A DNA stretch of 64,000 bases from Pagrus major (lineage: Eukaryota; Chordata; Actinopteri; Spariformes; Sparidae). A program made the translations under genes and the position numbers. Positions 35,250-49,289 of this stretch are shown here, piece by piece (position 1 is the stretch's first letter; every line of letters begins with the position of its first letter). The stretch covers positions 25,735,749 to 25,799,748 of the forward strand of contig NC_133237.1 of the NCBI RefSeq assembly GCF_040436345.1. Direction: 5' to 3'. Under the pieces are notes generated by a model. The model was not told the DNA's origin, made no database searches, and was given only the letters and a program-made list of their open reading frames with translations.

Positions 35250-37710
35250 TTTCACGCTAATGGGATGCTAAAATCACTTGACATGCAAAGTACGAGCTGC
35301 TCCTGCTTTGTGTCAGCCTTCATGAAGAGTCTTCTGTTTCTTGACCTCCTCTCAGTATCTCATGTTGCATCTCTCGCTACGTGTTGGAGGGGCCGGCATC
35401 AAGCGGTGCCTCCGGGTCATCAAATGGTCTGAAAAAACATCACGAGGTCGTCTTGGACCAACATCAGAGGCGTCTCAGGAGTGCAGCAGCGGCAGCAGCG
35501 GCGGCGGCGTGTTCGTCCGTCCTGTAACGCATATTTCAGGAGCTTCACAAACACGCGGTAGACTGCGAGGGCGCATTTCAGTCCACAGCTACCGGAAAGA
35601 CACCGTCATAAACACAATTTGTCGCGGTCAAGAAGTGAGAACATGAGAGCAGCTCCCTGTCTTGTTGCCTCATGATATCCTGAAACCAGACTTCTAATCA
35701 TGATGTCTTCATGACTTAGAACAATTCAGTGATTGTTCTGTTCTTCTTGGAGGGAAGAAACCTTTGTCCAGACAGTCAACAGAGGTTTAAACTCTTCACA
35801 TTTTTACAACCCAGACCGACTCAAGTATTTAGAAAGTAAATACCTCCACTGAGGCTGCACAGCCTGCAGAGTTCGGTATTTTAAAGCTCCTGCGTGGATC
35901 GTTTTTTATGTGACTGTTCACATTACATCTAAGGACATTTTGAGACAATCTCAGAGAAGACTGGAGCAGTTTATATGTTTCAAGTCCTTTATTTTCAGAG
36001 CCAGAACTACTGTTGTTTACTACTGTGTCTTATGTCACTGCGCAAAGTAAAATGCCACATCGGTGCAGGGCAAACATGCTGCAGTGTCAGAAAACAAATG
36101 CAAATATACAAAACATGAGCAAATTCAGAAAAGCTTTTCATCAATCTGACAACATTTATGATATTACGAGACAAGACGAGCCGAGGCTAGCTGGCTGGCA
36201 CGCTAACTTCAGTAAACTCACAATATATAGACGTCTCTGACATGATGGATGGAGCAGCAGAGATGGATGGAAGATGGAGATGGAAAAACAAACAGTTTAT
36301 GAGTTGTTAAAGTGTTAGCAAACAGTTTCCTATTCACACATCCAGCAAACACGCAGCAACATTATTTGAAGTTAGGCCCACAAAGTTTAAAGCAGCAGTG
36401 ACGAATTCCAATAAATCTTTTCTGGACTGGCATCAGAAACTGGTCCCTCTGCTTCAGCGCATGGCCAGAATTTTCTTCCAAATTTCATTAAGTGTGTTGT
36501 CGAGTTTCTGAGATATGTCGCTCACTGTGAGGGCCACAGTGACCCCACCACGGTTCCTTGGACCAAAGCTCCAGTGAGGCTGTGAGTCACAAACCTGCCT
36601 CTGCCTCCATGTTTCTCATTTGCACGACGTCATAGAAAGAAATCAGTGTCAAGGACTTGAGTATTGTTGTCTTTCATAACACAGGACTGTCCTGTTTATG
36701 ATTATAAGCGTGTCTCTGCAGGTGCTGCCTCCTGATTGGTCCTTTTCCAGCGGTTGCAGAGGTGTTGATTGGCCATAAAGAAGGTTTATGGATATGAGAT
36801 CTGATGGTAAGCAGGATTTTTGTTTATTCCATTGACTGTCGACAGTCAGCAGGGGGCGACTCAACTGCTGTCAAAAAAAGGTCCAATTGTATTGAAGCTT
36901 ATGAGAAAATTATCTTTCTTAATTTATTTCCTGATGAGTTTATGGTCTCAATCGTCTTCTTCAACACAGCGTGGTGTCCATTCAGTAAATTATGGTCACA
37001 TTTTGAGTAAGACAGATGACAGAGCGTGTCCTCCGGTTCAGCTCAGTCAGATCCAATCAGGATATCCTCTCCAAATACGGTCACTTCCGGCGATGACGAC
37101 AGCCATAACGCCAAACTCGAGACTTCAAAACAGGCATCCACAAACCAATGGGTGACATCACGCTGGGTTTACACCTGATTTATTCGCATTTTTCCTTTTG
37201 GTTGTGGTTAAAAGCCCGTGGGCGTTTCTTTAATGTGTGAATTTTAACCAATTTCTTTCCCATTTCCAACCCTGAAGTCATTATGATGATTGCCTTCGAC
37301 AATGAAATGTGTTCATCACAAGGCAAAATATTTCCCAAAAGGAACAAACTTCTGGTGAAGCTTGATTAAGTGATTAAAGGAGGCAGACATTTATTTCATA
37401 ACATTCAACTGAGCAGAACACAAGATCTCATGTCTGCTTGGCCCGTTTACAAGAATCCATGAAAGCAGAACACTGTATCTCTGTAACATCGAGTATTAAC
37501 GTCCATGAGCTACGTGTCCTCTGCAGCCTGAGCCTCGCTCCCAAACTGAAAACATGTACACTCCTTTCTGAAGAAAGCGCAGCGTCATGTATGACCTCGG
37601 GTGATGAGTTCAGTTTGTTTATCAGGAATCCATTCGATCAATAACTCAAACTGCAGCTGCAACAGACAAGTTTGAGTTTTTGTTTTCTCAGTGATGTTTC
37701 TCAGTGATGC
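35250..37710. other. intergenic DNA, no gene seen
   Basis: A GC-rich GCAGCGGC run lies near 35482-35510. Open frames such as 35341-35646 and 36820-37155 have no recognisable product. Confidence 0.4.
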
Positions 37711-38436
37711 TTTCTGTGAAAGTTACTGTGGGCGTTCATGGTCCTCAGATGATGAATCCTTGGCACAATCTGAAAAAATGTTCACTTATACACAAAAAGA
37801 CATCAGACTGAGGATGGACCGGCCCATTTTGGACGCTCTCTGAGCAGCACTAGTTAAAAATTGAAGCTTACTGGATTTTAAATAAAACGTGTTGCACGTT
37901 CACGCTCACCAGAGGACGAAGCTTTTGCATTTTGGGAACTCCGACTCTATTTTTACATGAGCTTTCAAACCATTTGATTTTGACTAAATGTAAATGTTTC
38001 TGCGGATCCTCTGACCTTTCCTCTGTCGCCAAATCTCAATCAAAACCTTTACAAGGACCGATATTTTTGTTCATGACGAGATATCACAGTAACTGAGCTT
38101 TCTATGAGAGTCACTGTGGGCGTTCATGGTCCTCAGATGATGAATCCTTGTGTTTTAACCTTTAATCCAGTGGCACAATCTGGAAAAATGTTTACTTATA
38201 CACAAAAAGACATCAGACTGAGAGTTACTCAGAGCATTGATGCTCGTCAGAGGATGGACCTGCCCATCTTGGAGATTTTAAGTGAAACGTGTTGCACATT
38301 CACGCTCACCAGAGGACGAAGCTTTTGCATTTTGGGAACTCGGACTCTATTTTACATAGTACGTAAGCATTCAAACCATTTGATTTTGACTAAATGTAAA
38401 TGTTTGTGAGGATCCTTTGACCTTTCCTCTATCGCC
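37711..38436. repeat. direct duplication of a ~320-bp segment
   Basis: Copy A (about 37711-38030) and copy B (about 38099-38436) run in the same direction, 388 bp apart, with long nearly identical blocks such as 'gggcgttcatggtcctcaga', 'gaggacgaagcttttgcatt' and 'aaaccatttgattttgacta'. B has about 20 extra bases after 'gatgatgaatccttg' and a different segment in the middle, so indels followed the duplication. The 101-codon open frame at 38104-38409 lies in B only and is broken in A, so it is probably not a gene. Confidence 0.88.
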
Positions 38437-41028
38437 ACCGTCCCGCTGAGCAGAACGCATCCAAGAGACGTCCGAGTCCAAATCGAACCTCCAGCCTCAG
38501 TGTGTGTCCAGTGCAACCTTCAGCTTCACTCCTTTAATTGTACTAATTGAATCCAAAAGAGTCCCATCGTGTCTTCATTTACTATCAGCTTTATTGCATA
38601 ACATGTTTTTGGTCATCAAAACCCTCGTCAGGAATAACTTTTCATTCTGTCTTTTTGAAGTTACACTGACGTCTTTTTTGATTTGTTTTGCTCGGTTGCA
38701 TCAGTTTGTTGACTACCAGCCTGTCAGTGGCCGATTTTTATCTGTTGTGTCGCATCAATTTTGCATTTTTACACGTTCATGAGCCGCTGGCTCGTGACAT
38801 CCCTGTCCTCAGTTTGTAAGTATTCATTGAATAATGAAGGTTTCTTTGTTTCCCCGACAGGAAAAGCAAGAATAAATATCAATAATCACAAAGTAAACAA
38901 TTACAAAACATCGTTCTGCATCTGCTATCGGCCAAATCGACAGAATTTCACAATCCATGCAGCCCTGATTTTAATTTTGTTGTTTGTTCATCCATCAGTG
39001 TGTCGTGATAACTCTGTCCTCCAGGCTAGCAGCAGGGCTTTTGGACATTTTCTGTCTGTGTTGAGCAAAGTTGCATCATTTAAATGGACAACAGGAAGCC
39101 ACACTCAGCTCCTGACCTTTACAGATGTTTTCTTGTTCGTCCAAATGTTTTGACGTCTTTAAAAAATGTGTATGGACCAAAAATCAGACTTTATTATCTT
39201 AATAATTCGAGTGTCCCTTTTACCTCAAATGAACCATAATAGCTCCAATTAGAGTAAAAGACTTTTAGTGCCTCTCTGTTAATGTTCTCCTTAAGATGGA
39301 GAACATCTGAAGAGAAAAGGGAAAAAAGTTGTGCACACTTCAAATAAAGCGAAGCCAAAAGCTTTATTAATAATCCCCTGAGCTTTTTGCCTTTCTTGGT
39401 TGTTTTTAATTGCATTTCTTTGCTGCGGTGACTGAAAAGCTCTTGAAGATAATTTCCTGATGCCGTGCGAGAGGTGCAGCACCGCCGGCCCTCTCTCTCG
39501 CCTCTTAATTGGTCAGCGGCACTCTCTCGCAGCACTCAGCTCGGAGATGGAAAGCCTCCTCTCAGTTCCCAAGGAAACGACGAGGCCACTCTCACACTGC
39601 AGCAGCTTTCCTTTCTTTTTTTTCAGGGTAGCAATCGTGGGCTTCAACACACACACACACACACACACAGACTGCGTTTCACTGAGTGCTCTTTCTTCTT
39701 TCAGCAGTTTAGTCTTTAGATTATCCCATCATCGTCTTGCGAAAGGACCTCCCGTCATTACAAAGCTCACATCTAACGCCGCGTTTTCCATGTTGTAACT
39801 CTTCACTTCACAACATGATGTAAAAGGCTCTGTTGAATTTGTTGCATCATGTCTCCACGACTACCGATTCTCTGATGGCGAAAGGCTTTCATAACACTGA
39901 GACGGCTCATGTTTTCAGGAGAAAACACACCTGTTCACCTGTGGACGGCCGTGTGATGATACTTCACATCTTACAGTCAACAAGTCCCTTGTCACAATAA
40001 ACGTATCTACTAACAAGTATTGTGTGCACATTGTGTGCAACAAATGTGGGTTAATCCACCGCTGAAATAGTCCCCAACAAATGTTTTGTTTCCTAAAAAC
40101 TACAGTGGCTCTTTTATGAAATTACTGATAAAAAAAAGTATATTTGTCAGCTGTTTTTAAAGATTTACATCTGCAGTCAGAACCAAATTATCGTTCTTTA
40201 AGTTGTCAGTGAAGCATCAGTCCTTAACAGACCGTCAGGCAGAGACTCTGCTCTGTTGTGATTTCTTTGAGTTTTGCTCACCTTACATCAGCCGCAGCAC
40301 CCACAGGCTTCTTTATTGAACCCCATTGTACCGAAGCCCTTTTACACCTGACTGCTCCTATTTGATTTCATTTGGGAAACTTCAGAGGGAGAAAAAGTGA
40401 AGAAAAACATTTCAGTTTCATTATTACTGCAGAGGGATTTGTGAGATTTGGGATTCCCAGTTAATATTAATTTTCTTCTCATGTGGTTTCAAACTGGTGA
40501 CATTGAACAAATTCAGTTGGTTTATTGAGATTCAGTGAAATAAATGTAATCAAACAAAAAAAAGACACTTGACAAAAGCTGTTTTAATATCTTCTCAATC
40601 AAATATTCAGTTTTGAAGAGTGTTAGTGGCAACCAGGCAACAAAATAAACTGAAAACACAGAATGAACGCAGACGAGTCATCGTGTCTCAGGTCGAGTCT
40701 CAAGTCATTTTTTCTTCAAATATTAGTCCATCAGTGAAGAATATCTCCTCATCCAGTTTGTGGTTACTCTCACTGTTGTCTATTTAGAATAAAAAGTTTC
40801 CAAAACGCACAGAGAAAAAACTAAAGATGTATCAGTTTGTTGTTGTTTTTTTCATTTTGTTTATGTAAAGCCAATGTACACCCTGCACCCTCAGGATGTT
40901 GTGATGACGTAAGTGAAACACTTGAAATGAAAGAGACGAGAGAGAAGTCGAGAGCGAAGTACGTTGCTGCAAAACCACAGACTGAATATTTCTTTGCCGT
41001 GCTTCTGTTCTGGTTACACAAAAAACCC
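38437..41028. other. intergenic DNA, no gene seen
   Basis: A CA run lies at about 39649-39669. Open frames at 38761-39153 (plus) and 39194-39535 (minus) have no recognisable product. Confidence 0.4.
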
Positions 41029-41200
41029 AGTAGGTTAGGGTTAGGAAAACATCATGGTTCGGCTTAAAATGCCTTTTCTTGGTCACCAGGATCATGGATG
41101 GAGATGATCCAGGTGTCCTTTATAATCATCCTGTGGTCTGACTTGAACTGTGGTCGCCTATTCGGCAGCCTTGTTGCCTGTGATAACTAATGTCCAGCAT
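41029..41200 (+). repeat. GGTTAGGGTTAGG / AAACATCATGG repeat, second copy
   Basis: It shares 'gttaggaaaacatcatgg' and 'ttggtcaccagg' with the copy at 8835 and 'gaactgtggtcgcctattcg' plus 'gcagcctt' with the copy at 49290. It is non-coding. Confidence 0.65.
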
Positions 41201-43785
41201 TGAAACAAAGTAAAATCATCATGAAACCAGGTGGAAAGAGAGAGATTACAGCTTGTCCCTGCTGCCTTTTGGTGTCATTCTGATGAAGACAGCCAGATGT
41301 GATTGAAAATATTAAAACTATTAAAAATGTCTCACATCATTTGGACGATGTCATTTTTACAAAACATCCATCAGTTGGTCTTTTTCTCAGCAGACATTTT
41401 GACTTGGTGAGAAAACGAATGATGGCTCGGCAGTGACAGTGTGACATCGTGCACAATAGCATGACCCTGAAACTGATCAGCTAAATGGGATTCAGCCATC
41501 ATTCATCTAATTACATAACTCATCCTGCTGTGACATGTCAGCATGTCGTCCATGAGAATACATAACCGACAGCTACTTGACCCGCTTCGTGTTCACATGA
41601 AGAATAAAGTTGAAGGCGACTTACGCAACCAGCAACATGTGACATGGACGTTCGAGGCCACCAGTGGCCAACGACGATGAGAGGACTCCTGATCAACACA
41701 CTTCAGCCTCTGTTGGACGGTTGGATAATACTCATTAGAAGCACAAAGAGTGATTTCTTATGTCAGCGTCCATCTACGTTACTGTCTGATCCAACCCTGC
41801 ACTGTGACTTCAACCATTTTATCCTTTTACTGCAGATTATTTCAGACATAAAATGTTCCAAGATGTGTTCTTGCTCATCCTTTATGCCGTCTGACAGCTA
41901 ACAAACTGAAAGTAGGACCTTGATAATAGGATATGTGATGAATAAAGCTTGATAATCTGTAATGAAGTACTTCAATAACACGATTTGTAATGAGCACAAA
42001 TGTACATCATAACAGGACCAAGATGGAGGTTTTATTTCATTATTGTCAGTAATCAGACACGCAGGATCAACCACTTTGAAAAGGGCAGACACTTTAAAAT
42101 AAATACTTGGCAGGTGATTGGACGAACCATCTGTCTATCACCGTCTAACTTCAACCAATCAGATCAACAGTAGGAGAGCGCCACCACCAGTGGAGCCGGT
42201 TGGTTAAATGAACTCGTACCACTTCCACTTCTAATATAACTGATGCTACAGCAGCTACGCTAACCTCTTGAGGAGCCGCCATTGTTGTTTTTCAAACCAG
42301 CAGTCAGCTTCTGGCTACTTTCTGCAAATCATGGTGACGCGACGCCTCTGGAAACTTCTCGTGTAAAATGTCTTCAGAGTTCCCAAACAAGCTGCCATAT
42401 TGGTCCGGTTTGTAATGATTTGAATTTTGAAGGCCCGGAGCGATCGGGTGCAGCCAGTGAGTGTCTGCGTGGTTGTTGGAGGGTGTAGTCTGTTTTGTTC
42501 AGGCGTCTAAAGCTGTGAATGTAAAACACGAACCTTCAGAGTTCTGTCCTATAAAAGAAAATGTTGACGAGTCGAAGGTGAACGCTGCCAAAACGTCTAT
42601 AGAAAACTTTTCAAACCGCTCAAACTGAATCAACATAAACCTTCTGATTCTTGTTTAATTGATGTCAGTTGTCACTGAATCAGAAACAGTCGGTCTGTAC
42701 CACAGGAACAAATCTGAAGTTGTGAAACTCGCAGCTTTTAAACAACACTGGGGACCATTTACTGAAGTTTTTCACATTTTATTGTCTCACAACTTCGAAT
42801 CAAAATAGATTTAATGTGGCTTTTTGTGACGCTGATCAACAGAACAATGTCCCTTTCAGTGTCAAAGTGAAAACGGATGTCTACGAAGTGATTAAAGTCA
42901 ATCAAAATATAAAAATCTTCTGTGTTAGAAGTCGCATAATGAGATGGATGGAGATCACCTGTGTGAAGTCGAAGTTTCAGCTGACTGCAGGATAAGTGCA
43001 CCTGGATGTGACGGCAAAACCTCTGAGAGAAGGTGGCTGGAGAGCACAGGTCAGTGGATACAAGAACATTTCACAGGAGTTAAATCAAAAATCCATTTAC
43101 CATCTGTCTCCGCGCTGCTGTTAATGCTCATCGTCTGCACCACACTGCACTGACGCCGAGCTCATGCATTGGTTTACTCATCAGTGAGAGTCTGCAGTGA
43201 ACAAAGAGTCTCTGAGCGTCCGAGAACAGCTGCAGGAGGCTAACCAGTGTCTTTATTTGAGGCGGAGGTCAGAGGTCAAGCCCTCTCAATAATCCGTCCT
43301 TTGGTCCAAGATAGCAGCGAAGTATTTCAGCTAATCCATGAAGAGGGAACTCTGAACATCTGATAGATTACATCTGTTCAGTCTCTCTGTTTGCTTTGTT
43401 TGTTTCATTCTTTATGGCTCCAACAAACAATTTGAGCAGCTGGACTCAAAACATCGACACTATCTACAACCACTGATGCTGTTTAGAGCCTTTTTTTGGC
43501 TTTTACGTGAACTTTCACGTTAAATATTCAGCATTATCTATAAATGATGGAGTATTTATGTTTTGATAAGAGTTCAGCACATTTAACTTCAGGCTGTTGT
43601 GTCAGAGGTTGTGTTTCTTTTCACAGCCACTAGGGGCAGAAGACTGACACCTGTTTGTTTTGAAGGCGATTATTTCTTTAAATATGAAGTTTTCTGTGAT
43701 GTGATGACAACAAACTTTACGCAGTTGACTTTTTAATGTCAAATTGGAGGAAATTTTAATAAGTCACTTAACATGAGAGCTCCTG
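41201..43785. other. intergenic DNA, no gene seen
   Basis: No repeat family or gene was recognised; the small open frame at 42944-43153 ends in a hydrophobic run but has no known relative. Confidence 0.4.
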
Positions 43786-43789
43786 GGGC

Positions 43790-44215
43790 GAAAGTAACTA
43801 ATTAAATCTACTCAAATTACTTTAATTAAGTCATTTGTTGGAAACAGAAACCTCTTTGATCTACTATTGATAATGCATCAAACAGCAACGGTTAGAAAGT
43901 AACTAATACTCTGAGTAAAGTTTGAGAGGAATATCCTACTTTTTAACTTTATATGAGTAATATTTAAGTAATGTAACTGTACTTGAGTACAGATTTTCTG
44001 TAATCTTTCCACCACTGAGCTCTTTCAACTGAAGGTTGACATGTTTGTGTTTCGAAAGCTTACCGTTAAAATTGCAGGAATGTAACTAAGTACATTTACT
44101 CAAGTACAATTTTGAGATACTTGTACTCTTCATTATCTGCAAGTACATCATTTATTCTACTTTTTTACTCCTAATACATTTATTTGATAACTTTAGTGGC
44201 AGGTCACTGTGCTTC
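43790..44215. repeat. two adjoining AGTA-type repeats in opposite directions
   Basis: The block at 43790-44030 ends 'aactgtacttgagtacagat' then 'tttccaccactgagc', and the block from 44079 begins 'ggaatgtaactaagtacatt' then 'tactcaagtac'. These are the two end types of the teleost AGTA-type families. Non-coding. Confidence 0.65.
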
Positions 44216-45080
44216 ATCAGAGCCAAAGTAGAACATTTTTAAAAAATATTTATTTTATTGTCATTTGCATTAAAAAAACACCAATTTTGCGGATCAGATT
44301 CTCAAAATACTGAATATTGGATCAGATAATGTCGATAAGTTGACCACTACTATACAGTACATACATACATATATGTATAATTTAGTTTTACTTTACTTTT
44401 CCTTTAATAAACTTTAATCAAGTCCTGTTTGTATGGCTAAATTTCACTTATTTTAACACGACATCTTTACTTTTACTTACTTGAGTAAATTATCTTCTGA
44501 CGCTGACTTTAATAAAAGAAAAATGGTTCAATAAACTCTCATTTTTACACATTTCTTCTTCCAGGTCACATAAATGGAGGTGAATCATCTCCCCTAGAGA
44601 CTGAAATAATTTCCGGACTGTCAAAGTAACGTGTGCTTCTGTTATTTTTATTGCTCTGACTCACACTTGATTGCTGTTATTGTGTGTTTTTCTACCTGTG
44701 TGTATATTTAACATGTAAATGTCAATAGCTGAACTGAATTTCAAAGCAGTTGAAGTTGGCATGACTCATCCATTAGTCACCATGACAACCATGTCGTTTA
44801 ATTAGCAAAGACCGATCTGAAGGTGCTGCTACCAAACGAGCCTGACTGTTGACGGCAGGCGCTGACAAACTGGTTTTACACACCGGCAGCCCGGTCGTCC
44901 TCCCCCAGTACCAAGAACTTCAGTCCACCTCGTGTTTGACCTCGGATCTATTTTTATCAGCCAGTGAGTCCCCACATGCGTCCTGCCGCTGGATGCAGAG
45001 TGCTGACGGTGTGTCCTACATTTCCCCTCGCTCATGTCCGGCCTCTGTGTGCTGAGAGGAAGCGCTGGCTGTCGCCTCAC
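44216..45080. other. intergenic DNA, no gene seen
   Basis: An ATACATACATAT run lies near 44356-44375. Open frames on both strands at about 44829-45080 have no known product. Confidence 0.4.
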
Positions 45081-45084
45081 AGAG

Positions 45085-45240
45085 AAAGTGTGTTAACTAA
45101 TTAGTTTTCTCTTAATTTGCCCAGCGAAGGTGTACACTGAAAGCATATCCATACAGATGATGTATCATCCGAGCGAAATGTGTACATATCTGCAGGCTAC
45201 TCATTATGAAGGGAAATCCTCATTATCTGACTAAAGTTCA
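45085..45240. promoter_or_regulatory. candidate conserved non-coding element
   Basis: This is repeat-free sequence of mixed composition with homeodomain-type words (AACTAATTAG, CTTAATTTGC, ACTCATTATG). It has the look of vertebrate conserved elements, but I cannot test conservation. Confidence 0.2.
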
Positions 45241-46320
45241 TTCATTCAAGTTTCTGTAAATAGTTTTATAATAAATATAGCAACTTCTGATGAACACAGA
45301 TCAATTACAGGCTTGTATTAACGACTTATGATGTTCATTTCTAGTTTAACGCCTCATTTCTACACTTCTGTTATTTGTCTGTAATCAACGCAAGTAATTG
45401 CATCTCTTTACGTATGGATAGAAACGCTGCTAACATTAGAGAGGCGCTAATTTTCTCTGTTATCGAGACAAAAAAAGGACCAATAATGCACGGGGACAAA
45501 CAAGTGAGGTTTTTCTGAAATATTTAGTTAAACAAGTTAGTTAAATGGATCATAATGCCGCCTGTCGGTCAGACAGCAAGCAAACAACTTCTAACTTTTA
45601 AATCAACTTTCGATCAGTTATGCTGTGCTGAGACGTATTTCCAAAACTTACCAGGTAGTCTGACTTTCTCGCTCGCTTCCCCTCCACGGCACAAATACAC
45701 TAAAAGTATCAACATGTCAACAAACCAACTCCCTCAATGTTATTATCATCTTATTTTCACTTTTCTTTCTTTTCTTCGTTTTAAAGGTTTCAGAATGTGT
45801 TTGTTTGACATCTGCAGGGAAGAAAGGGGAACTCCACTGGTTTCACACCTCAAAGTTTCGGGGAGTTCCTGAGGAGTTCGACTGCATGTGTACATCTGAG
45901 GTTGTGGAGTTGATTGACGTTGATGATACTTGAGTTTATTGTGTCTGTAGACCAAAAGTTTCGGTGTGGAGTTAGAAAGAAGAGAGCTTGACCCGGCATC
46001 AGCTTGTGTTTGTCCGTTGTTGGGCAACTTTTTTTTGTTTGGGCTCCAAATGTGACGATGTTGAACTTTAGTCGTCGGAGAGAAAATATGATGACCGCAG
46101 AGGGTTCATATTTACCAACAGTCTGCGAAGATATGAGCCAACAGATACCAAAATAGATGAGACGTCGTTTTTTTTGTTGAGGAGCAACATTTGAACACAG
46201 TCGATCCTCTATGAATCTCTTCTGGTGCATCATTAAACAGAAAGTCTAAGTCCTGCTGCAGACCAGAGGAAAATGACGCATTAATATGTTCATCCAGTGA
46301 AGAACTGCCTTCTGCTTAAC
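45241..46320. other. intergenic DNA, no gene seen
   Basis: Overlapping open frames at 45555-45872 (plus) and 45850-46233 (minus) match nothing I know. Confidence 0.4.
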
Positions 46321-46329
46321 GGCAAAATT

Positions 46330-46475
46330 TATGTTTTCAGCCCAACAGAGAGCCCCCAGATGATTAAAAGTCATTAGATGTTGGAGAACTCATTAATTAC
46401 TCTCATTACAAAACATAACCAGCCCTGAACAACCTGTAATCAGCTCGTTAATTACAATGTTAGGCATGTTAAATG
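46330..46475. promoter_or_regulatory. candidate conserved non-coding element (TAATTA cluster)
   Basis: Within 150 bp are CATTAATTACTC, GTTAATTACAATG, GATGATTAAAAG and CCTGTAATCAGC, a tight set of homeodomain-like words in sequence free of repeat marks. A distant enhancer is possible. This is inference. Confidence 0.25.
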
Positions 46476-46782
46476 AGACTGTAGCAATAAATCAAAGCAG
46501 TATGATAATTATGAGTTTTGGATGGCATGATGTTTGTGTGCATTTTGTTTGTTTTTCTTTTTGCTTCCTGTGTCTCAGTTTCTGTCCACACTCTGACGGA
46601 GCAGCAGAAAAACAGCCCAGCAACAAGTCTCACATCACACCGAGGCTGCAGATAAAAGGATGCAAACGAAAAGGTTAGAAAATAGCAGGAATGCAGAAGA
46701 GTGAGAACAGGGTCAGAAAGTTTACGTTGCCCAGATTGATGGTATGACACATGTGTGAGGCCCAGTTTCTGAACTGCATTCC

Positions 46783-47166
46783 TTGTGCAGGGAGGCCTCC
46801 GGGATAGGGGCTTGCTGCAGTATTCTTGTGCCTGCCTGTTTAATCACATTTGGAGGAGGCTACAAGCCACGGTCAGGGACTCCCAGACCGGCTGGATCGG
46901 ACTCTGGAGCTCACATGGCATACCATGCTTTCTGCTCCGGTCTGGCACCGCCTCCTTTCTCTAAATCCAAACACAAACCAATACCAGCACCCGTCCGTCA
47001 ACACTCCCCTCCGCCTCCTGATCCCCCTCGGCTCCTCCCTCGGTCCGCCTCCGTGCCGAATTCCACTCCACGTCTTCTCTCGAGCTTGTTCCCTACTTCG
47101 AAAAGTAGGTCACTGTTTGCTTTGTATTATTCAGCAACTGGAATGATTGTGCGTGAGGGCTCTTGA
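46783..47166 (+). other. 127-codon open frame of unknown meaning
   Basis: The frame runs without stop through GC-richer sequence and encodes a Pro/Ser-rich stretch (APVRQHSPPPPDPPRLLPRS). No domain or relative is recognised; a second frame of 98 codons overlaps it. The composition alone could keep both open. I would not call it a gene without transcript data. Confidence 0.2.
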
Positions 47167-49289
47167 CTGTGATCTGGGTGACATGCAGCCAGCCGGTGGT
47201 GTGCAGAGCAAAGAAGAAAAAAAAAGACAGAGGAGACGAACTGGCCAGGCAACAAGACATCCCCGACCGGTCGATTCGAGATAACGTTTGGCGCTGGAAA
47301 ACAAAGTGAAACTTTACCAATCAGTTTTGCAGTCTCATGCTCCACGGCACACTGTGAATTTCACGCAGAGGAAACAAAACAGATCCTCAATGAGCAGTCA
47401 TGAGGAGGCCCATGAATATACAGTAACTAAAGCTGTGAGGAAATGTTTTTAACATGTAAGAAATGAAATGAGGCGCCTGCAGAAACACACAGTCATCGAA
47501 GTCTCACCACAGACCCCGAACAGCCGGCAGCACTTTGATACAAATCTGGCAGGAGTTTTGGTTTGTGTGCGTGCAGGTACATACAGCAGATCTGTGCCCA
47601 CTTTTGTGCAAAAAAGAAAAAATAAAGAGTCTGTATTCGGTCCACAGGGGTATTAGCTCAGGCTGGGATCCTACCTGGAATGCAGAGCTGTTGCATAACT
47701 GCAGGACTTTGGATGATCTGTGATTGATGCACTTTGCGGCATGTTGTTTTTGGAGCAGCTCCATCTGAAAATAGGCTACAGCAGCGACACACACACGCAC
47801 ACACACACACACAAAACCAAAATAAAATAAATTTATTGGTTCAAGTGTTGAGCCGCATGTAAACATGAGTAAGCTCATTAATTACAATGATTTATTTTAA
47901 ATGTACACTTTTATATTTATGAGAGACAAAAGGAAACAAAAAGTGCAGAATGCCACAATCACACATAATATAGGAGGAGGGGGGGGGATCCCTCACAATT
48001 AAATATGCCAGTTAATTATTAATTTCATTATCAGTGTCAACTTGACCTTTTTATAAATCAATGTCTCACAATGAAACTCAGATACATGCAAACCTAGAGA
48101 CCTTTCCTGCATCCTGGTGACATTTAAAGAAAGTAACAAAATAAGTAATATTTATCACTTTTGAGTCATTCATTTTTTGCCCCTTGCACACCACTGCCCT
48201 GTGTTTTTTTCAGCAAGATAGTCTCCATACATGAACACTGCTTTTATGATTTTTGAAGCAGAACTGCAAAATTCCCAGAAGTTAAAAAACTAATGTTAGG
48301 CTATAAACTAACTACATCGCTGCTTCATAGCTTCAATGTCACCATTAATGAGCTTTCTCCTGCACTATGCTCTATATACACTTGACTATAAACTGATAAA
48401 TCTACAAGTAGAAAGAAAAATGGTCGGCCTGTGAAGACGGACTAGTGAGCAGATGAGCCTCAGTGTTCGGCGAGATCGATCGAGTATCTTTTTAAAGATA
48501 CGTAAACGCTTTAAAATTTTACTGCTGTATTTTGTTGTGGAACAAAATGTGGAAATCTCTTATGCTTGTGTTAATCACAGACCTTTTTTCAGAAGTCTAA
48601 CCAAAAACCTGTTCATAAAAACCCCATTGACTTTGAGTTGAGGAAACCGGAGGTGTAAAAACGCTAACTGATTTCCTTGCTTTAGGTTTCCTTCAGCACT
48701 CTATGAAGAAACATGTTCCAATCTTCCAATTTGACAAAATCCTTCCTTTAGCAGCCAAAAAGTCGACAAGAAAGTGAAAGTTTTCCTCTTTTCCCGCCTG
48801 AGCTGTGCAGCTCTTTACCCCGGGAAACAAACGGAACAAGGAGGAGGATTTATATCCACTATTACTGAAATCAAGGGAAACGCTCCTGCAGTGCCACAGC
48901 AAATGAATCACTGTCCCCACTTGGACACTGCCATGCTGGCAGAGATCACAGCAGGGAGCAATATATGATCTGTGATGGAGTTTCAGCCGTAGAGGTCTGA
49001 ATATGACTGACTCGGAAACTACTGCAGGGTCACTCCCCATTCTTCCTCTCTCTGCTGAGGTGAGTGAAGTCCTTAAATCTTGTTCCCACTGGGACCAAAT
49101 CAAAGAGGAGTGAATCAACATCCCACAGAGACATCCAGAGACAGTACCTCTGCCTGATGCTGGGGACCTGAATTGTCCGTCTCTGGACTTATAGTCCACA
49201 TTTTCTTTGGGAAGTTTTGAGAAGATTTTTGTTTGACAAACTGCAAGAAAAGTACTTTGGCCCATTCTCTAGTATTTGTGAAATTTCTA
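47167..49289. other. intergenic DNA, no gene seen
   Basis: A CA-type microsatellite lies at about 47786-47813. The minus-strand frame at 48693-49265 (190 codons) is the longest here but resembles no known protein, so I do not call it. Confidence 0.4.

Noticed and set aside
38104..38409. 101-codon frame in the duplicated segment
   Set aside because: The sister copy at 37711-38030 does not keep the frame, and the product is unknown.
46783..47166. Pro-rich 127-codon frame as a new gene
   Set aside because: No domain, no splice or start context, and an overlapping second frame; composition alone can explain it. Kept only as a low-confidence note.
48693..49265. 190-codon minus-strand frame as a gene
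   Set aside because: No recognisable motif, no regular codon bias, and overlapping frames on the other strand.
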